DNA from: Clostridiales bacterium
Lineage (GTDB): Bacteria > Bacillota > Clostridia > Lachnospirales > Lachnospiraceae
Direction of reading: 5' to 3'
Assembly: GCA_012519695.1 (NCBI GenBank)
Contig: JAAYPT010000053.1
Span: 1 to 64,000, forward strand
DNA length: 64,000 bases
Part shown: positions 1 to 8,122 of the stretch, piece after piece
Layout: every line of letters begins with the position of its first letter
Position numbering within the stretch: the first letter of the stretch is position 1
Program-made: the position numbers and the translations under genes
The notes under the pieces: generated by a model
Told to the model about the DNA's origin: nothing
The model's input: the letters and a program-made list of their open reading frames with translations, nothing else
The model's database searches: none

Positions 1-5
1 AAAAA

Positions 6-374
6 ATGCATGATGATTGTATAGTTGCATATAGTGTGAACTTAGAAGAAAAAGTAGTAGATATTCAAACTTATAATAATACTAAAAAGAAACAGGGAAA
101 AATTTGTTTTTCTGGAGTATTAACACATTCATTCAAATGTATTATAGATTATAATATAATTTTAGACATTCAAGAATGCGAAATAAGTATATTTTTTAGT
201 GATAACCAAGAAGAATTGATAAGAATGAAGGGTTATGGCTGGCCTATTGTTTATCAGACAGAGCAGGAGTTACTGGACTTTTTGATAACCAATGAATATA
301 AGTATATAAAAATAAATTCCTCATATGGTATGGAAGGATGGATACTTGCAAATTCTTATAAAATAGAGGAATAA
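6..374 (+). CDS. Hypothetical protein, immunity-like
   Basis: Product of 122 residues that I do not recognise. It is soluble, with no signal peptide or membrane segment, and acidic, with many Asn, Ile and Tyr codons. Its composition and mixed alpha/beta pattern resemble the small immunity proteins found in tandem behind polymorphic toxins, and the next genes look alike in style; this is inference. The ATG lies only five bases inside the window, so its ribosome binding site cannot be judged and the true start could be further upstream. Base composition is clearly more AT-rich than the housekeeping genes from 2100 onward, which suggests transferred DNA. Confidence 0.55.
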   Translation: MHDDCIVAYSVNLEEKVVDIQTYNNTKKKQGKICFSGVLTHSFKCIIDYNIILDIQECEISIFFSDNQEELIRMKGYGWPIVYQTEQELLDFLITNEYKYIKINSSYGMEGWILANSYKIEE

Positions 375-479
375 AAATGTGAAAAGATAAATTTGGGGTG
401 AGTATAAGTAATTAAATAAGAGGAAGATTCAAATATCTGTCAGTCGGCATAGTGATGATTCAGTAGAAAAATCCAAGGA

Positions 480-505
480 AAGGAATTGTATATATAGAAT
501 TCCTT
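480..505 (+). repeat. Short inverted repeat before next gene
   Basis: AAGGAATT at 480-487 and AATTCCTT at 498-505 form an 8-bp perfect inverted repeat with a 10-base AT loop. It lies just upstream of the AGGAGG of the gene at 521. There is no T-tract, so it is not a good terminator; it could be a translational or mRNA-stability structure. Confidence 0.4.
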
Positions 506-520
506 AATTAGGAGGAAAAT

Positions 521-967
521 ATGGCAAGAGAGGCAATTTTAGAAATAAACTGTGGTAGATATTCAGAAAGGATTATAGATGTAATAGAGTTATTTGGCGA
601 ATTAGGGTGGAAATATTATGATTTGGAAAATAATATTGAATATTTGCCTTTAGGAGATAATGATAATTTTGATTGGCAAAAAAGAGTTATTTCAGATAGT
701 GAATTAAAGGAAATAATTAATAATAAGCAAGAAAAATCTGAACAAATAGGTCTTAATTTGTATTATCAAAATTCTGGTGTAGGTATAACATTGTTAGCTA
801 AAAATACCAAAGAACTAGTAATTGGTCTAAGTATTAATAGAAGAACAGTTGAGAATAGTCGTGACTCAATTACTGATGTAGGATGGTACTTTAAGCATAT
901 AATACAAGCGTTAAATAAAAAAGGGTGTCCTATTGACAATGTCAAATTCGAAGAATATGTAGATTAA
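521..967 (+). CDS. Hypothetical protein, immunity-like
   Basis: Product of 148 residues, unrecognised. The start is well supported by GGAGG at 511-515 five bases before the ATG. The protein is soluble and acidic with no export signal, and alternates predicted helix and strand, as small toxin-immunity proteins do. It stands about 150 bases after the previous small gene and 40 bases before the next. Codon use is extremely AT-rich (AAT, AAA, ATA, TTA). An immunity or other accessory role is an inference from size, composition and clustering; no family was identified. Confidence 0.6.
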   Translation: MAREAILEINCGRYSERIIDVIELFGELGWKYYDLENNIEYLPLGDNDNFDWQKRVISDSELKEIINNKQEKSEQIGLNLYYQNSGVGITLLAKNTKELVIGLSINRRTVENSRDSITDVGWYFKHIIQALNKKGCPIDNVKFEEYVD

Positions 968-1009
968 TATGTTTATTAAATTTAGAATGAGGTTCTGAGC
1001 AAGTAAAAG

Positions 1010-1345
1010 ATGTGTTTGAAAGGTATGAAAGGGAATACAATATGGTTTGCTGAAAAACAAATTATATTCAATGAAAAGATAGCAGAGATTGTAGAATTTG
1101 AAAAATGTGTGGTAATAAGAAATAAGTATTCCAATGAAAATCCTACAAATAATTTAGTTGCATTTGATTTTGATGGAAATAAATTATGGGAAATTGATGA
1201 TATCATTAAGCCTTTGGCACCTCAAACTATTGTTTCAATTGGAAAAAAAGATTGCAAGTGTATAAGTATAATTACATTTACGGGATTGAATTTGTTCATT
1301 GAAGTAGAAACGGGTAAAATTATGGATAAAAAAATAACAAAATAA
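1010..1345 (+). CDS. Hypothetical protein, immunity-like
   Basis: Product of up to 111 residues. An in-frame ATG at 1025, preceded by a weak GAAAGG, is an alternative start giving 106 residues. A beta-rich central stretch (NLVAFDFDGNKLWEI near residues 48-62) recalls single-blade beta-propeller-like modules in small immunity proteins. No signal peptide or membrane segment is visible. It is followed 13 bases later by another fragment in a different frame. The function is unknown; the immunity idea rests on clustering and composition. Confidence 0.5.
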   Translation: MCLKGMKGNTIWFAEKQIIFNEKIAEIVEFEKCVVIRNKYSNENPTNNLVAFDFDGNKLWEIDDIIKPLAPQTIVSIGKKDCKCISIITFTGLNLFIEVETGKIMDKKITK

Positions 1346-1358
1346 AAGCACAATTTTC

Positions 1359-1622
1359 ATGAGTAATGCGGTATATGATAGAGGATATTTTGGAGATGAA
1401 GTAGAAATGATTATAGATAATGAAGAAGAAACCTGTTGGAAAATATATTTTTCATCTTGCCACAAAGTATCGTATGAAACAGATGCTAATAAAAGAAAGA
1501 TTACTAGGGTAAGAAATATGAAAAAATTACAACTTGGTTATTTGGGGCGAAATATTTCTGTTTGTGAAAGTGAAAATGCCAACTTCTTCCAACAAAAGGA
1601 GCAATGTATCGTAAATTTATAG
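1359..1622 (+). pseudogene. Probable remnant of a small accessory protein
   Basis: An 87-codon reading frame with no recognisable ribosome binding site before its ATG. The interior reads as a well-formed protein core (KIYFSSCHKVSYETDANKR, then KLQLGYLGRN) but the beginning looks unlike a natural N-terminus. I read it as the surviving C-terminal part of a longer gene of the same accessory type as its neighbours, cut at the front. It is not simply the frame-shifted end of the preceding gene, whose own end looks intact. It could instead be a complete small gene with a weak start. Confidence 0.35.
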
Positions 1623-1673
1623 AAAGTGTTGGCATAACAGGAAACCTAATGCTAGACCATAGGAGGAAAGTTT

Positions 1674-1793
1674 ATGTATGGAATCGATATTTTTGAAAAT
1701 ATAAATATGAGGATGCAATATTCATCTATTAATTTCCGAAACTTAAGAAATCAAGCATTGAATTTTTCTGCAAATCATATTATGATGAAATGA
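1674..1793 (+). CDS. Small ORF (39 codons) with strong ribosome binding site
   Basis: ATG at 1674 is preceded by a perfect AGGAGG at 1661-1666 with good spacing. The frame runs 39 codons to TGA at 1791-1793. The peptide begins MYGIDIFENINMRMQY and has no membrane segment or cysteine pair. Either this is a real small protein or it is the start of a larger accessory gene truncated by deletion, which is my preference given the decay next door. No relative is recognised. Confidence 0.4.
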   Translation: MYGIDIFENINMRMQYSSINFRNLRNQALNFSANHIMMK

Positions 1794-1837
1794 GTGAGTT
1801 TTGTCTCATAAAAAGACAAATAAAAGGAGAAAAATCC

Positions 1838-2101
1838 ATGAATCAGTATGATAAAACATGTATTACATATTTTTTTGAACATCAATCTCAACTTTTTGGG
1901 AAAAATATATTAGAAGATATAGAAGAGGCAGAAGAATTTTTAGAGGATTGCATGGCAGTGGTATGCAAGAATCTTAAAGAAGTCAGAGCTTTTTTTGAAG
2001 AAGAAGGAGCTGATATTGCAGAAATGAATAACGAGGAGCTAAAAGACGCAGCAGAAGTATTTACGTTGCCGGATGGAAGATTTCTAGTAGTAGAAGGATA
2101 G
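1838..2101 (+). CDS. Small acidic conserved protein (often labelled glyoxalase)
   Basis: Product of 87 residues, starting MNQYDKTCITYF. I chose ATG 1838 because AAGGAG lies just upstream at 1824-1829; an upstream in-frame ATG at 1790 overlaps the previous small ORF and lacks a site. The protein is very acidic, mostly helical, and ends in PDGRFLVVEG. Similar short proteins of clostridia are, as I recall, sometimes named glyoxalase in databases, but no metal-binding glyoxalase motif is visible, so that name should not be trusted. It sits 10 bases before the FAD dehydrogenase and is probably cotranscribed with it. Confidence 0.65.
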   Translation: MNQYDKTCITYFFEHQSQLFGKNILEDIEEAEEFLEDCMAVVCKNLKEVRAFFEEEGADIAEMNNEELKDAAEVFTLPDGRFLVVEG

Positions 2102-2111
2102 GTGAATCGGA

Positions 2112-3512
2112 ATGAACGAGTATGATGTGATTATTATTGGTGCAGGACCTTCAGGAATTTTTTGCGCATACGAGTTGATTAATAAAAGACCGGATATGAA
2201 GGTTTTATTAATTGAAAAGGGAAGAAGAATTGAAGAGCGTCAATGTCCAAAACGTAAGACAAAGGTTTGTGTGGGATGCCAGCCATGTTCCATTACAACC
2301 GGGTTTGCAGGTGCTGGAGCATTTTCAGATGGAAAGTTATCTTTGTCACCGGATGTAGGTGGAAATTTACCGGAGATTTTAGGATATGAAGAAACCGTAG
2401 CGTTGATTCATGAGTCTGATGATATTTATCTGAAATTTGGAGCAGATTCTAAGGTCTATGGTGTGGATAAGGAAAAAGAAATCCGTGAGATTCGCAGAGA
2501 AGCAATCAATGCGAACTTAAAATTAATTGAATGTCCAATCCGTCATCTTGGTACAGAAGAGGGATATAAAATATACAGCAGACTTCAGGAGTATCTGTTA
2601 GAACATGGCGTAGAAATGAAGTTTCGTACCATGGTAGAGCAGTTGATAGTGGAAAATGGCGAAGCGAAAGGTGTAGTTACGGAACAGGGAGAAACTTATC
2701 TGGCAAATGAAATTGTCTGTGCAGTAGGAAGAGAAGGTGCAGACTGGTTTAGTCATGTCTGTAAAGAGCAGGAAATTGAAACACAGGTGGGAACGGTAGA
2801 TATCGGAGTGCGTGTAGAGGTGCGTGATGAAGTCATGGATTTCCTGAATAAAAATCTCTATGAGGCAAAGCTGGTATACCATACACCGACCTTTGATGAT
2901 AAAGTGCGAACATTTTGTACCAATCCTTCCGGAGAAGTAGCTACCGAGTATTACGATAATGGTTTGGCAGTTGTAAATGGTCATGCGTATAAGTCAAAGG
3001 ATTTGAAAACCAATAATACCAACTTTGCATTGTTGGTATCTAAGAACTTTACAAAACCATTTAAAACACCAATCGAATACGGTAAGCAGATAGCACAGTT
3101 ATCCAATATGCTTTGTGATGGAAAAATTATGGTACAGACCTTTGGAGACTTTAAAAGAGGAAGACGTACCACAGAAGAAAGACTTTGCCGTAACAATTTG
3201 ATACCCACCTTAAAAGATGCAGTACCGGGAGATTTATCTCTGGTATTCCCACATCGAATCATGGTGGATATTGAAGAAATGATTATGGCATTGGATAAGG
3301 TGACTCCGGGAATTGCCAGTGATGAAACTCTTTTATATGGAGTAGAAGTTAAGTTTTATTCTAATAAGGTAGTAGTAAACAAAGATTTTGAAACAAATAT
3401 CGGAGGACTTCGGGCAATTGGAGATGGGGCTTCTGTTACGAGAGGTTTGCAGCAGGCATCAGCAAACGGAATCAGTGTGGCGAGAAGCATTTTGGCAAAA
3501 ATGGAAAAGTAG
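2112..3512 (+). CDS. FAD-dependent dehydrogenase (COG2509 type)
   Basis: Product of 466 residues, a normal length for this family of uncharacterised FAD-dependent dehydrogenases. The dinucleotide-binding GAGPSG lies at residues 10-15 at the end of the first strand, with the acidic residue of the second strand following (LLIEKGRR). A cysteine cluster at residues 45, 53, 56 and 59 (CVGCQPC core) and the Gly-rich GFAGAGAFSDGKLS are typical of the family. A second FAD motif near the C-terminus (IGDGASVTRGLQQA) closes the fold. It is cytoplasmic; the substrate is unknown. It follows a small acidic protein by 10 bases and precedes a parvulin lipoprotein by 18 bases, so the three are probably one operon. 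Confidence 0.85.
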   Translation: MNEYDVIIIGAGPSGIFCAYELINKRPDMKVLLIEKGRRIEERQCPKRKTKVCVGCQPCSITTGFAGAGAFSDGKLSLSPDVGGNLPEILGYEETVALIHESDDIYLKFGADSKVYGVDKEKEIREIRREAINANLKLIECPIRHLGTEEGYKIYSRLQEYLLEHGVEMKFRTMVEQLIVENGEAKGVVTEQGETYLANEIVCAVGREGADWFSHVCKEQEIETQVGTVDIGVRVEVRDEVMDFLNKNLYEAKLVYHTPTFDDKVRTFCTNPSGEVATEYYDNGLAVVNGHAYKSKDLKTNNTNFALLVSKNFTKPFKTPIEYGKQIAQLSNMLCDGKIMVQTFGDFKRGRRTTEERLCRNNLIPTLKDAVPGDLSLVFPHRIMVDIEEMIMALDKVTPGIASDETLLYGVEVKFYSNKVVVNKDFETNIGGLRAIGDGASVTRGLQQASANGISVARSILAKMEK

Positions 3513-3530
3513 ATAAAATAGGAGAGGCGA

Positions 3531-4517
3531 ATGAAAAGAAATAAAGTAAGAGCAATGGCGGCAGCCCTTCTTATGAGTATAGCAGTTAGCGGTTGCAAAA
3601 TAGGAAATACACAAATAGAAGTAAGTTCAGGATTTACCGGAAATGAAGTGTTCAAGATAAAAGATGAAGTGTGTACTCTTTCGGAAGCAAAAGTATTTCT
3701 TACCAATTATCAAAATATTTATGCAGATATGTATGGAGTGAATCTTTGGAAACATAAATTTAAAGATAATGAATTAGAAAAGTATGTGAAAGATATCACA
3801 GTGTCTCAGTTGGCACAGATTATGGCAATGGATTTTCTGGCAGAGGAAAAGGACATTTCACTAACCGAAGAAGAACAAGGGAAAATTAAGGAGGCAGCGA
3901 AAGCCTACTACGACTCCTTAAACGATACAGAAAAAGAATATATGCATGTATCAGAGGGAGACATTGAAAAGTTGTATGAACGGTATGGCTTGGCAAATAA
4001 GTTATACACACAGTTAACCGGTGACGTGAATGCAGAGGTTAGTGATGATGATGCAAGAGTCATGGAAGCAGACTGGATTTATGTTACAGATGAAAATGTT
4101 GCCAATGAAGTTCAAAATCAGTTAAATAATGGTGCAGACTTTATTTCCGTGGCAGGAACATATAACGAAGCAGCGGAAATAGAAGTTTCTTTTGGACGAA
4201 ACGATGTTCCCAAAGAGGTGGAACAGGTAGCATTTTCCTTAGAAAACAATCAGGTAAGTGGAATGATTCCTGTGGATAATGGCTGGTATTTCATAAAATG
4301 TATCAATAATTACAACCAGGAATTGACGGATGCTAATAAATCCGTGATTTTAGATCAACGAAGAAAAGAAGCCTTTGATGATGTCTATAGTGAATTTTTA
4401 AAAAAGCTCCCATCTAAATTTAATGACGATGTATGGAAAGAAGTAAAAATAGAGACAGATAAGAAAATCACTACAGATAGTTTTTTTAAAACCTACGAAA
4501 AATACTGCAATTGGTAG
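3531..4517 (+). CDS. Parvulin-type peptidyl-prolyl isomerase lipoprotein (PrsA-like)
   Basis: Product of 328 residues, 18 bases after the FAD dehydrogenase, with AGGAG before the ATG. The N-terminus is a lipoprotein signal: basic start, hydrophobic stretch and lipobox AVSGC with Cys22 as the lipidated residue. A helical SurA/PrsA-like N-domain follows. A parvulin rotamase-like region lies about residues 180-265 (MEADWIYVTDE through DNGWYFIKC). It probably folds secreted proteins at the outer face of the membrane. The rotamase core is divergent, and isomerase activity is not certain. A terminator follows at about 4521-4567. Confidence 0.75.
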   Translation: MKRNKVRAMAAALLMSIAVSGCKIGNTQIEVSSGFTGNEVFKIKDEVCTLSEAKVFLTNYQNIYADMYGVNLWKHKFKDNELEKYVKDITVSQLAQIMAMDFLAEEKDISLTEEEQGKIKEAAKAYYDSLNDTEKEYMHVSEGDIEKLYERYGLANKLYTQLTGDVNAEVSDDDARVMEADWIYVTDENVANEVQNQLNNGADFISVAGTYNEAAEIEVSFGRNDVPKEVEQVAFSLENNQVSGMIPVDNGWYFIKCINNYNQELTDANKSVILDQRRKEAFDDVYSEFLKKLPSKFNDDVWKEVKIETDKKITTDSFFKTYEKYCNW

Positions 4518-4520
4518 TAT

Positions 4521-4567
4521 AAAAAGATGAAAGAATGCGAAAGGTTAGACATTTTTTCATCTTTTTT
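4521..4567 (+). terminator. Rho-independent terminator
   Basis: AAAAAGATGAAA at 4521-4532 pairs with TTTCATCTTTTT at 4556-4567, followed by a T-rich run. It ends the preceding lipoprotein transcript. The loop is long (23 bases), and a competing pairing between GGTTAG (4542) and CTAACC (4578) is possible. Confidence 0.6.
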
Positions 4568-4638
4568 TATTTTTTTCCTAACCAAGTGAAAAAAACACCG
4601 ACTATATATATGAAAAAACGTTTTTAGGAAGAATGAGT

Positions 4639-6291
4639 ATGCATACGAAAGAGTTATTAGAACAATTAAACCAAGAGTTGTTGGACAAACTCTATGGTTT
4701 TTCTTATGCCAGATGTCAGAATCAGCATGAGGCAGAGGATTTATGTTCAGAAATCATGGTACAGTTAGTAAAATCCATTCAACGGGGAATTCAAGTTGAA
4801 AAATTTGAACCCTTTTGTTGGAAAGTTGCGCGAAATGTGTATGCTGATTTCTGTGAAAAAAGAAAAAAACAGCAGATGTTGGTAGTAACCCAAGAGGAGT
4901 TTGAACAACTACCGATGGTGCAGGTAAATCCGGTAGAAGATTACCTGACCAATAATCAGGAAAAAGAGCAAATGGAAGAAATCATACATCAGATAGCATT
5001 TCTCGGAAAGATGTATCGGGAGGTTATGGTGCAATATTATCTGGAAGAAAAGAAAGTTTCAGAAATAGCCCAAAATCTTGGAATTTCAGAGACTACAGTA
5101 AAACAAAGATTGTTTGCAGCCAGAAATACCATAAAAAATGAAATGGAACAAGGAAGGGAAAAGAAGATGCCGGTATTATTAAAACCTATTTATATGTTCT
5201 TTGAGGGAACCGGAAATCCGGTGGGAAATGACCCAACAACAAAGGCAGAGCGAGTATTGTCTCAGATGGTACTTTATTTATGTCGAAAAGAGGAACAGAA
5301 GGCCTCCGATATTGCAAAAAAATTGGGAGTTCCTCTGGTTTATATTGAAGATGAACTGGAAATTCTCTGTAAGGGAGAGAATGGAACTTACGGATTACTT
5401 CGTAAGGTAGGAAAGGACAAATACATATCAAATATTATAGTGTTAGAAAAGGCAGAATGTCAGGAAATACGGGAAAGTGTATCAGGGGAAATATATGAAC
5501 TGATTGAACAGCTCAAAGTATTTCTTCAGGTACATGGAGAACAGATTCTGGGATTGAATTATTATGGAACGAAGTTTGAACTGCCATATATTTTTTGGAC
5601 AATGGTTGTGGTGTTGGTTTGGAATATGATTCAACCGGAGTATTTAGAAATCATGGAAAAAGAATATTTCCCAAATGTTACTGTTCCAGATAGACCTTAT
5701 ACGTCAATCGCAATTATAGGAGGAGAAAATATAGAAGAAGAAATGCGAGAACTTTTCTATGGTGCAGATGGGATTGATGCTAAAAATATATGTGGTTATC
5801 AAAAGGTATCGTTTTATAATACCTATGGAAAGCGAGTAGAGGCAAAATTTCATTGCGGAGAAAATATTGCCTTAAATCAAAAGCTATTATTGACAATTCG
5901 TTCTGCTAAGGGACTTGCCATAGATAGTCTTACGGAAGAAGAAAAAGAGTATGTAGCTAAGGCAATTGCAGATGGATATATCATAAAAAAAGAAAATATG
6001 TTATATCCGGGAATTGTAACGGTACCGGAAAAAACACATGATGAAATGGTTAAAATAGCTCAGACATTTATTGGGGAAAATATAGACATTTTGAAAAAAA
6101 TGTATGGAAATCTTGCAAAGAAGATAAAAAAAGTAGTACCGAGACATTTAATCCCGGAGTATAAAATGTTAATAGCAATGGTAGGTTCTCAAATGACAGA
6201 GATGGTAATAGAAGAAGGAATTCACCAGGGAATCTTAAGTACACCGGTAGCGAATGGAAATGAAGGAACTCTATTGGTAATAGAAGAGTAA
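4639..6291 (+). CDS. Sigma-70 family sigma factor with long C-terminal extension
   Basis: Product of 550 residues. ATG 4639 is preferred over ATG 4633 because AGGAAGA (4626-4632) abuts the latter. Sigma region 2 lies at about residues 8-75 (FSYARCQNQHEAEDLCSEI) and region 4 helix-turn-helix at about 110-165 (VSEIAQNLGISETTVKQRL). The remaining ~385 residues are unlike a normal ECF factor, which is ~180 long. The extension begins with a winged-helix-like segment (ASDIAKKLGVPLVYIEDEL) and then an alpha/beta region I do not recognise. No anti-sigma gene is adjacent, so the extension may be the sensor or inhibitor. It sits 31 bases before two ABC exporter genes and probably controls or is cotranscribed with them. 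Confidence 0.8.
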   Translation: MHTKELLEQLNQELLDKLYGFSYARCQNQHEAEDLCSEIMVQLVKSIQRGIQVEKFEPFCWKVARNVYADFCEKRKKQQMLVVTQEEFEQLPMVQVNPVEDYLTNNQEKEQMEEIIHQIAFLGKMYREVMVQYYLEEKKVSEIAQNLGISETTVKQRLFAARNTIKNEMEQGREKKMPVLLKPIYMFFEGTGNPVGNDPTTKAERVLSQMVLYLCRKEEQKASDIAKKLGVPLVYIEDELEILCKGENGTYGLLRKVGKDKYISNIIVLEKAECQEIRESVSGEIYELIEQLKVFLQVHGEQILGLNYYGTKFELPYIFWTMVVVLVWNMIQPEYLEIMEKEYFPNVTVPDRPYTSIAIIGGENIEEEMRELFYGADGIDAKNICGYQKVSFYNTYGKRVEAKFHCGENIALNQKLLLTIRSAKGLAIDSLTEEEKEYVAKAIADGYIIKKENMLYPGIVTVPEKTHDEMVKIAQTFIGENIDILKKMYGNLAKKIKKVVPRHLIPEYKMLIAMVGSQMTEMVIEEGIHQGILSTPVANGNEGTLLVIEE

Positions 6292-6322
6292 AAGAATAGA
6301 AACAGAAAAGCAGGAGGAATTT

Positions 6323-8122
6323 ATGGAAGAAAAGAAGTACAAGACCCTTCCGATGGTAAAACGTTTAATGGTAAATACCGCAGAAAGGGACAAAAAGCAA
6401 TTTGGGCGCATTGCAGTGTTTACCATTGCAGCAGCTATTTATCCATTTTTAGGAGTATTTTTACCTAAGATTGCCATTGGAATTTTAGAGCAAAATAAAA
6501 AAGATGCCGGAAAAACATTGCTTTTGGCAATGGCGGTTTATTTTGTAGTGGCAGGAATACTGGGATTTACCGTTAGTTATCTTCGTCAGGTGATTTCGGT
6601 ACATAACATGCGAATTCGCATTCACTATTTAGGAGATACTTTCCGAAAACTAACTACCATGGATTATAAATATACCGAGAATGCAAAGTTTTTTGAAGAA
6701 AATGAGAGAGCATTAAATGCAGCGAATAACAATGAGGAGGGAATAGAAGGTGTTTCTAACCGACTGTTTCAATTACCGGCAAAAATAATTACCATTGTGG
6801 GAATGTTTGTATTGGCAGGAACCTTGAATCCCTGGATTTTGCTGGTATTGATTCTTCATGTATTTGTTACCATGTGGGTGTCTCGTATGAGTCATAATTA
6901 CAGTTATTCTAAAAAGGAAGAGGAGGCAAAGGCATCTCGTAAGATAAATTATTATTATAGAACAACCCATGATTTTTCTTTTGGAAAAGATATTCGTATC
7001 TATAATTTTCGTGACCGTATTTTGAAAAATTATCAGGAAGAAATTAAAGCGTTGACGGTTTTAAGAGGAAAGATTGCAGGACGAGAATATTTACTTGGAT
7101 TTGCAGGAATTTTCACATTGTTACTTACCAACGTAGTGATGTATGGAATATTGATTTATCAGGCATATTACGGAATGCCAATTAGTTCATTTACTATGTA
7201 CATTTCTACCATCACAACCCTTATGGCATCCATGCTAGAACTGGGAACGGATGTTACATTTGTTATTAATCAGGGACAATATGTAGGGGACTTTTTCCGT
7301 CTTATGGATGAATCATTGATAGATGAGGGGGGAAGTGTTACAAAGCCAAATGAGACATTGGAAATTGTATTTGATCATGTAAGTTTTCATTATCCAAATA
7401 CAGATACCAATGTATTTACGGATTTGAACTTTACCATACATAAAGGAGAACGTCTTGCCATTGTTGGAGTAAATGGTGCCGGAAAGTCTACCTTAGTAAA
7501 ACTGATGACAGGATTGTTTGAACCAACCGAAGGACATATTTATATTAATGGTACCGATATTGGAAATTACAGGAAAAAAGAACTGTATAGTCTGTATTCT
7601 GCTGTATTTCAGGATGTAAATATTCTGGCATTTACATTGCGTGAAAATGTAGCATGTAAGTCAGAAAATGTAGATGATGAGCGAGTAAAAACCGCCTTAG
7701 AAAAGGTAGGATTGTGGAAGAAAGTAGAAAGTTTTGAAAAAGGATTAGACCAGATGATGTTAAAGGTAATTGATGAAAACGGAACAGATTTTTCCGGTGG
7801 AGAACGTCAGAAATTGTCTATTGCCAGAGGGCTTTATAAGGATGCACCAATGGTTATTATGGATGAGCCAACAGCAGCACTGGATGCGTTAGCAGAAGCA
7901 GAGATTTATGAAAACTTCAGCAGTCTGGTAGAGGGAAAGACAGCCGTATATATTTCTCACCGTTTGGCAAGTACCAGATTCTGTGACAAAATTGCATTGT
8001 TTGACCATGACGGGTTAAAGGAGTATGGAACGCATGATGAATTGATGGAGCGTCATGGAAGTTATTATGAGATGTTTACCGTACAGGGAAAATACTATCA
8101 GGAGGAGGCAGAAGCAGTATGA
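6323..8122 (+). CDS. ABC transporter, fused permease and ATPase
   Basis: Product of 599 residues, the usual size of an exporter half-transporter. The N-terminal ~330 residues hold about six membrane segments (for example AVFTIAAAIYPFLGVFLPK). The C-terminal ATPase has Walker A GVNGAGKST near residue 380, signature FSGGERQ near 489, Walker B MVIMDEPTAALD near 510 and an H-loop in ISHRLAS. AGGAGG precedes the ATG. It overlaps the next transporter gene by four bases (ATGA), which implies translational coupling and a heterodimer. The substrate cannot be read from the sequence; peptides, lipids and drugs are all plausible. Confidence 0.9.
   Translation: MEEKKYKTLPMVKRLMVNTAERDKKQFGRIAVFTIAAAIYPFLGVFLPKIAIGILEQNKKDAGKTLLLAMAVYFVVAGILGFTVSYLRQVISVHNMRIRIHYLGDTFRKLTTMDYKYTENAKFFEENERALNAANNNEEGIEGVSNRLFQLPAKIITIVGMFVLAGTLNPWILLVLILHVFVTMWVSRMSHNYSYSKKEEEAKASRKINYYYRTTHDFSFGKDIRIYNFRDRILKNYQEEIKALTVLRGKIAGREYLLGFAGIFTLLLTNVVMYGILIYQAYYGMPISSFTMYISTITTLMASMLELGTDVTFVINQGQYVGDFFRLMDESLIDEGGSVTKPNETLEIVFDHVSFHYPNTDTNVFTDLNFTIHKGERLAIVGVNGAGKSTLVKLMTGLFEPTEGHIYINGTDIGNYRKKELYSLYSAVFQDVNILAFTLRENVACKSENVDDERVKTALEKVGLWKKVESFEKGLDQMMLKVIDENGTDFSGGERQKLSIARGLYKDAPMVIMDEPTAALDALAEAEIYENFSSLVEGKTAVYISHRLASTRFCDKIALFDHDGLKEYGTHDELMERHGSYYEMFTVQGKYYQEEAEAV

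Noticed and set aside
1010-1622. One frameshifted gene made of the frames at 1010 and 1359
   Set aside because: The first frame ends like a complete protein and the second looks like an internal or C-terminal part of another protein, so joining them is not supported.
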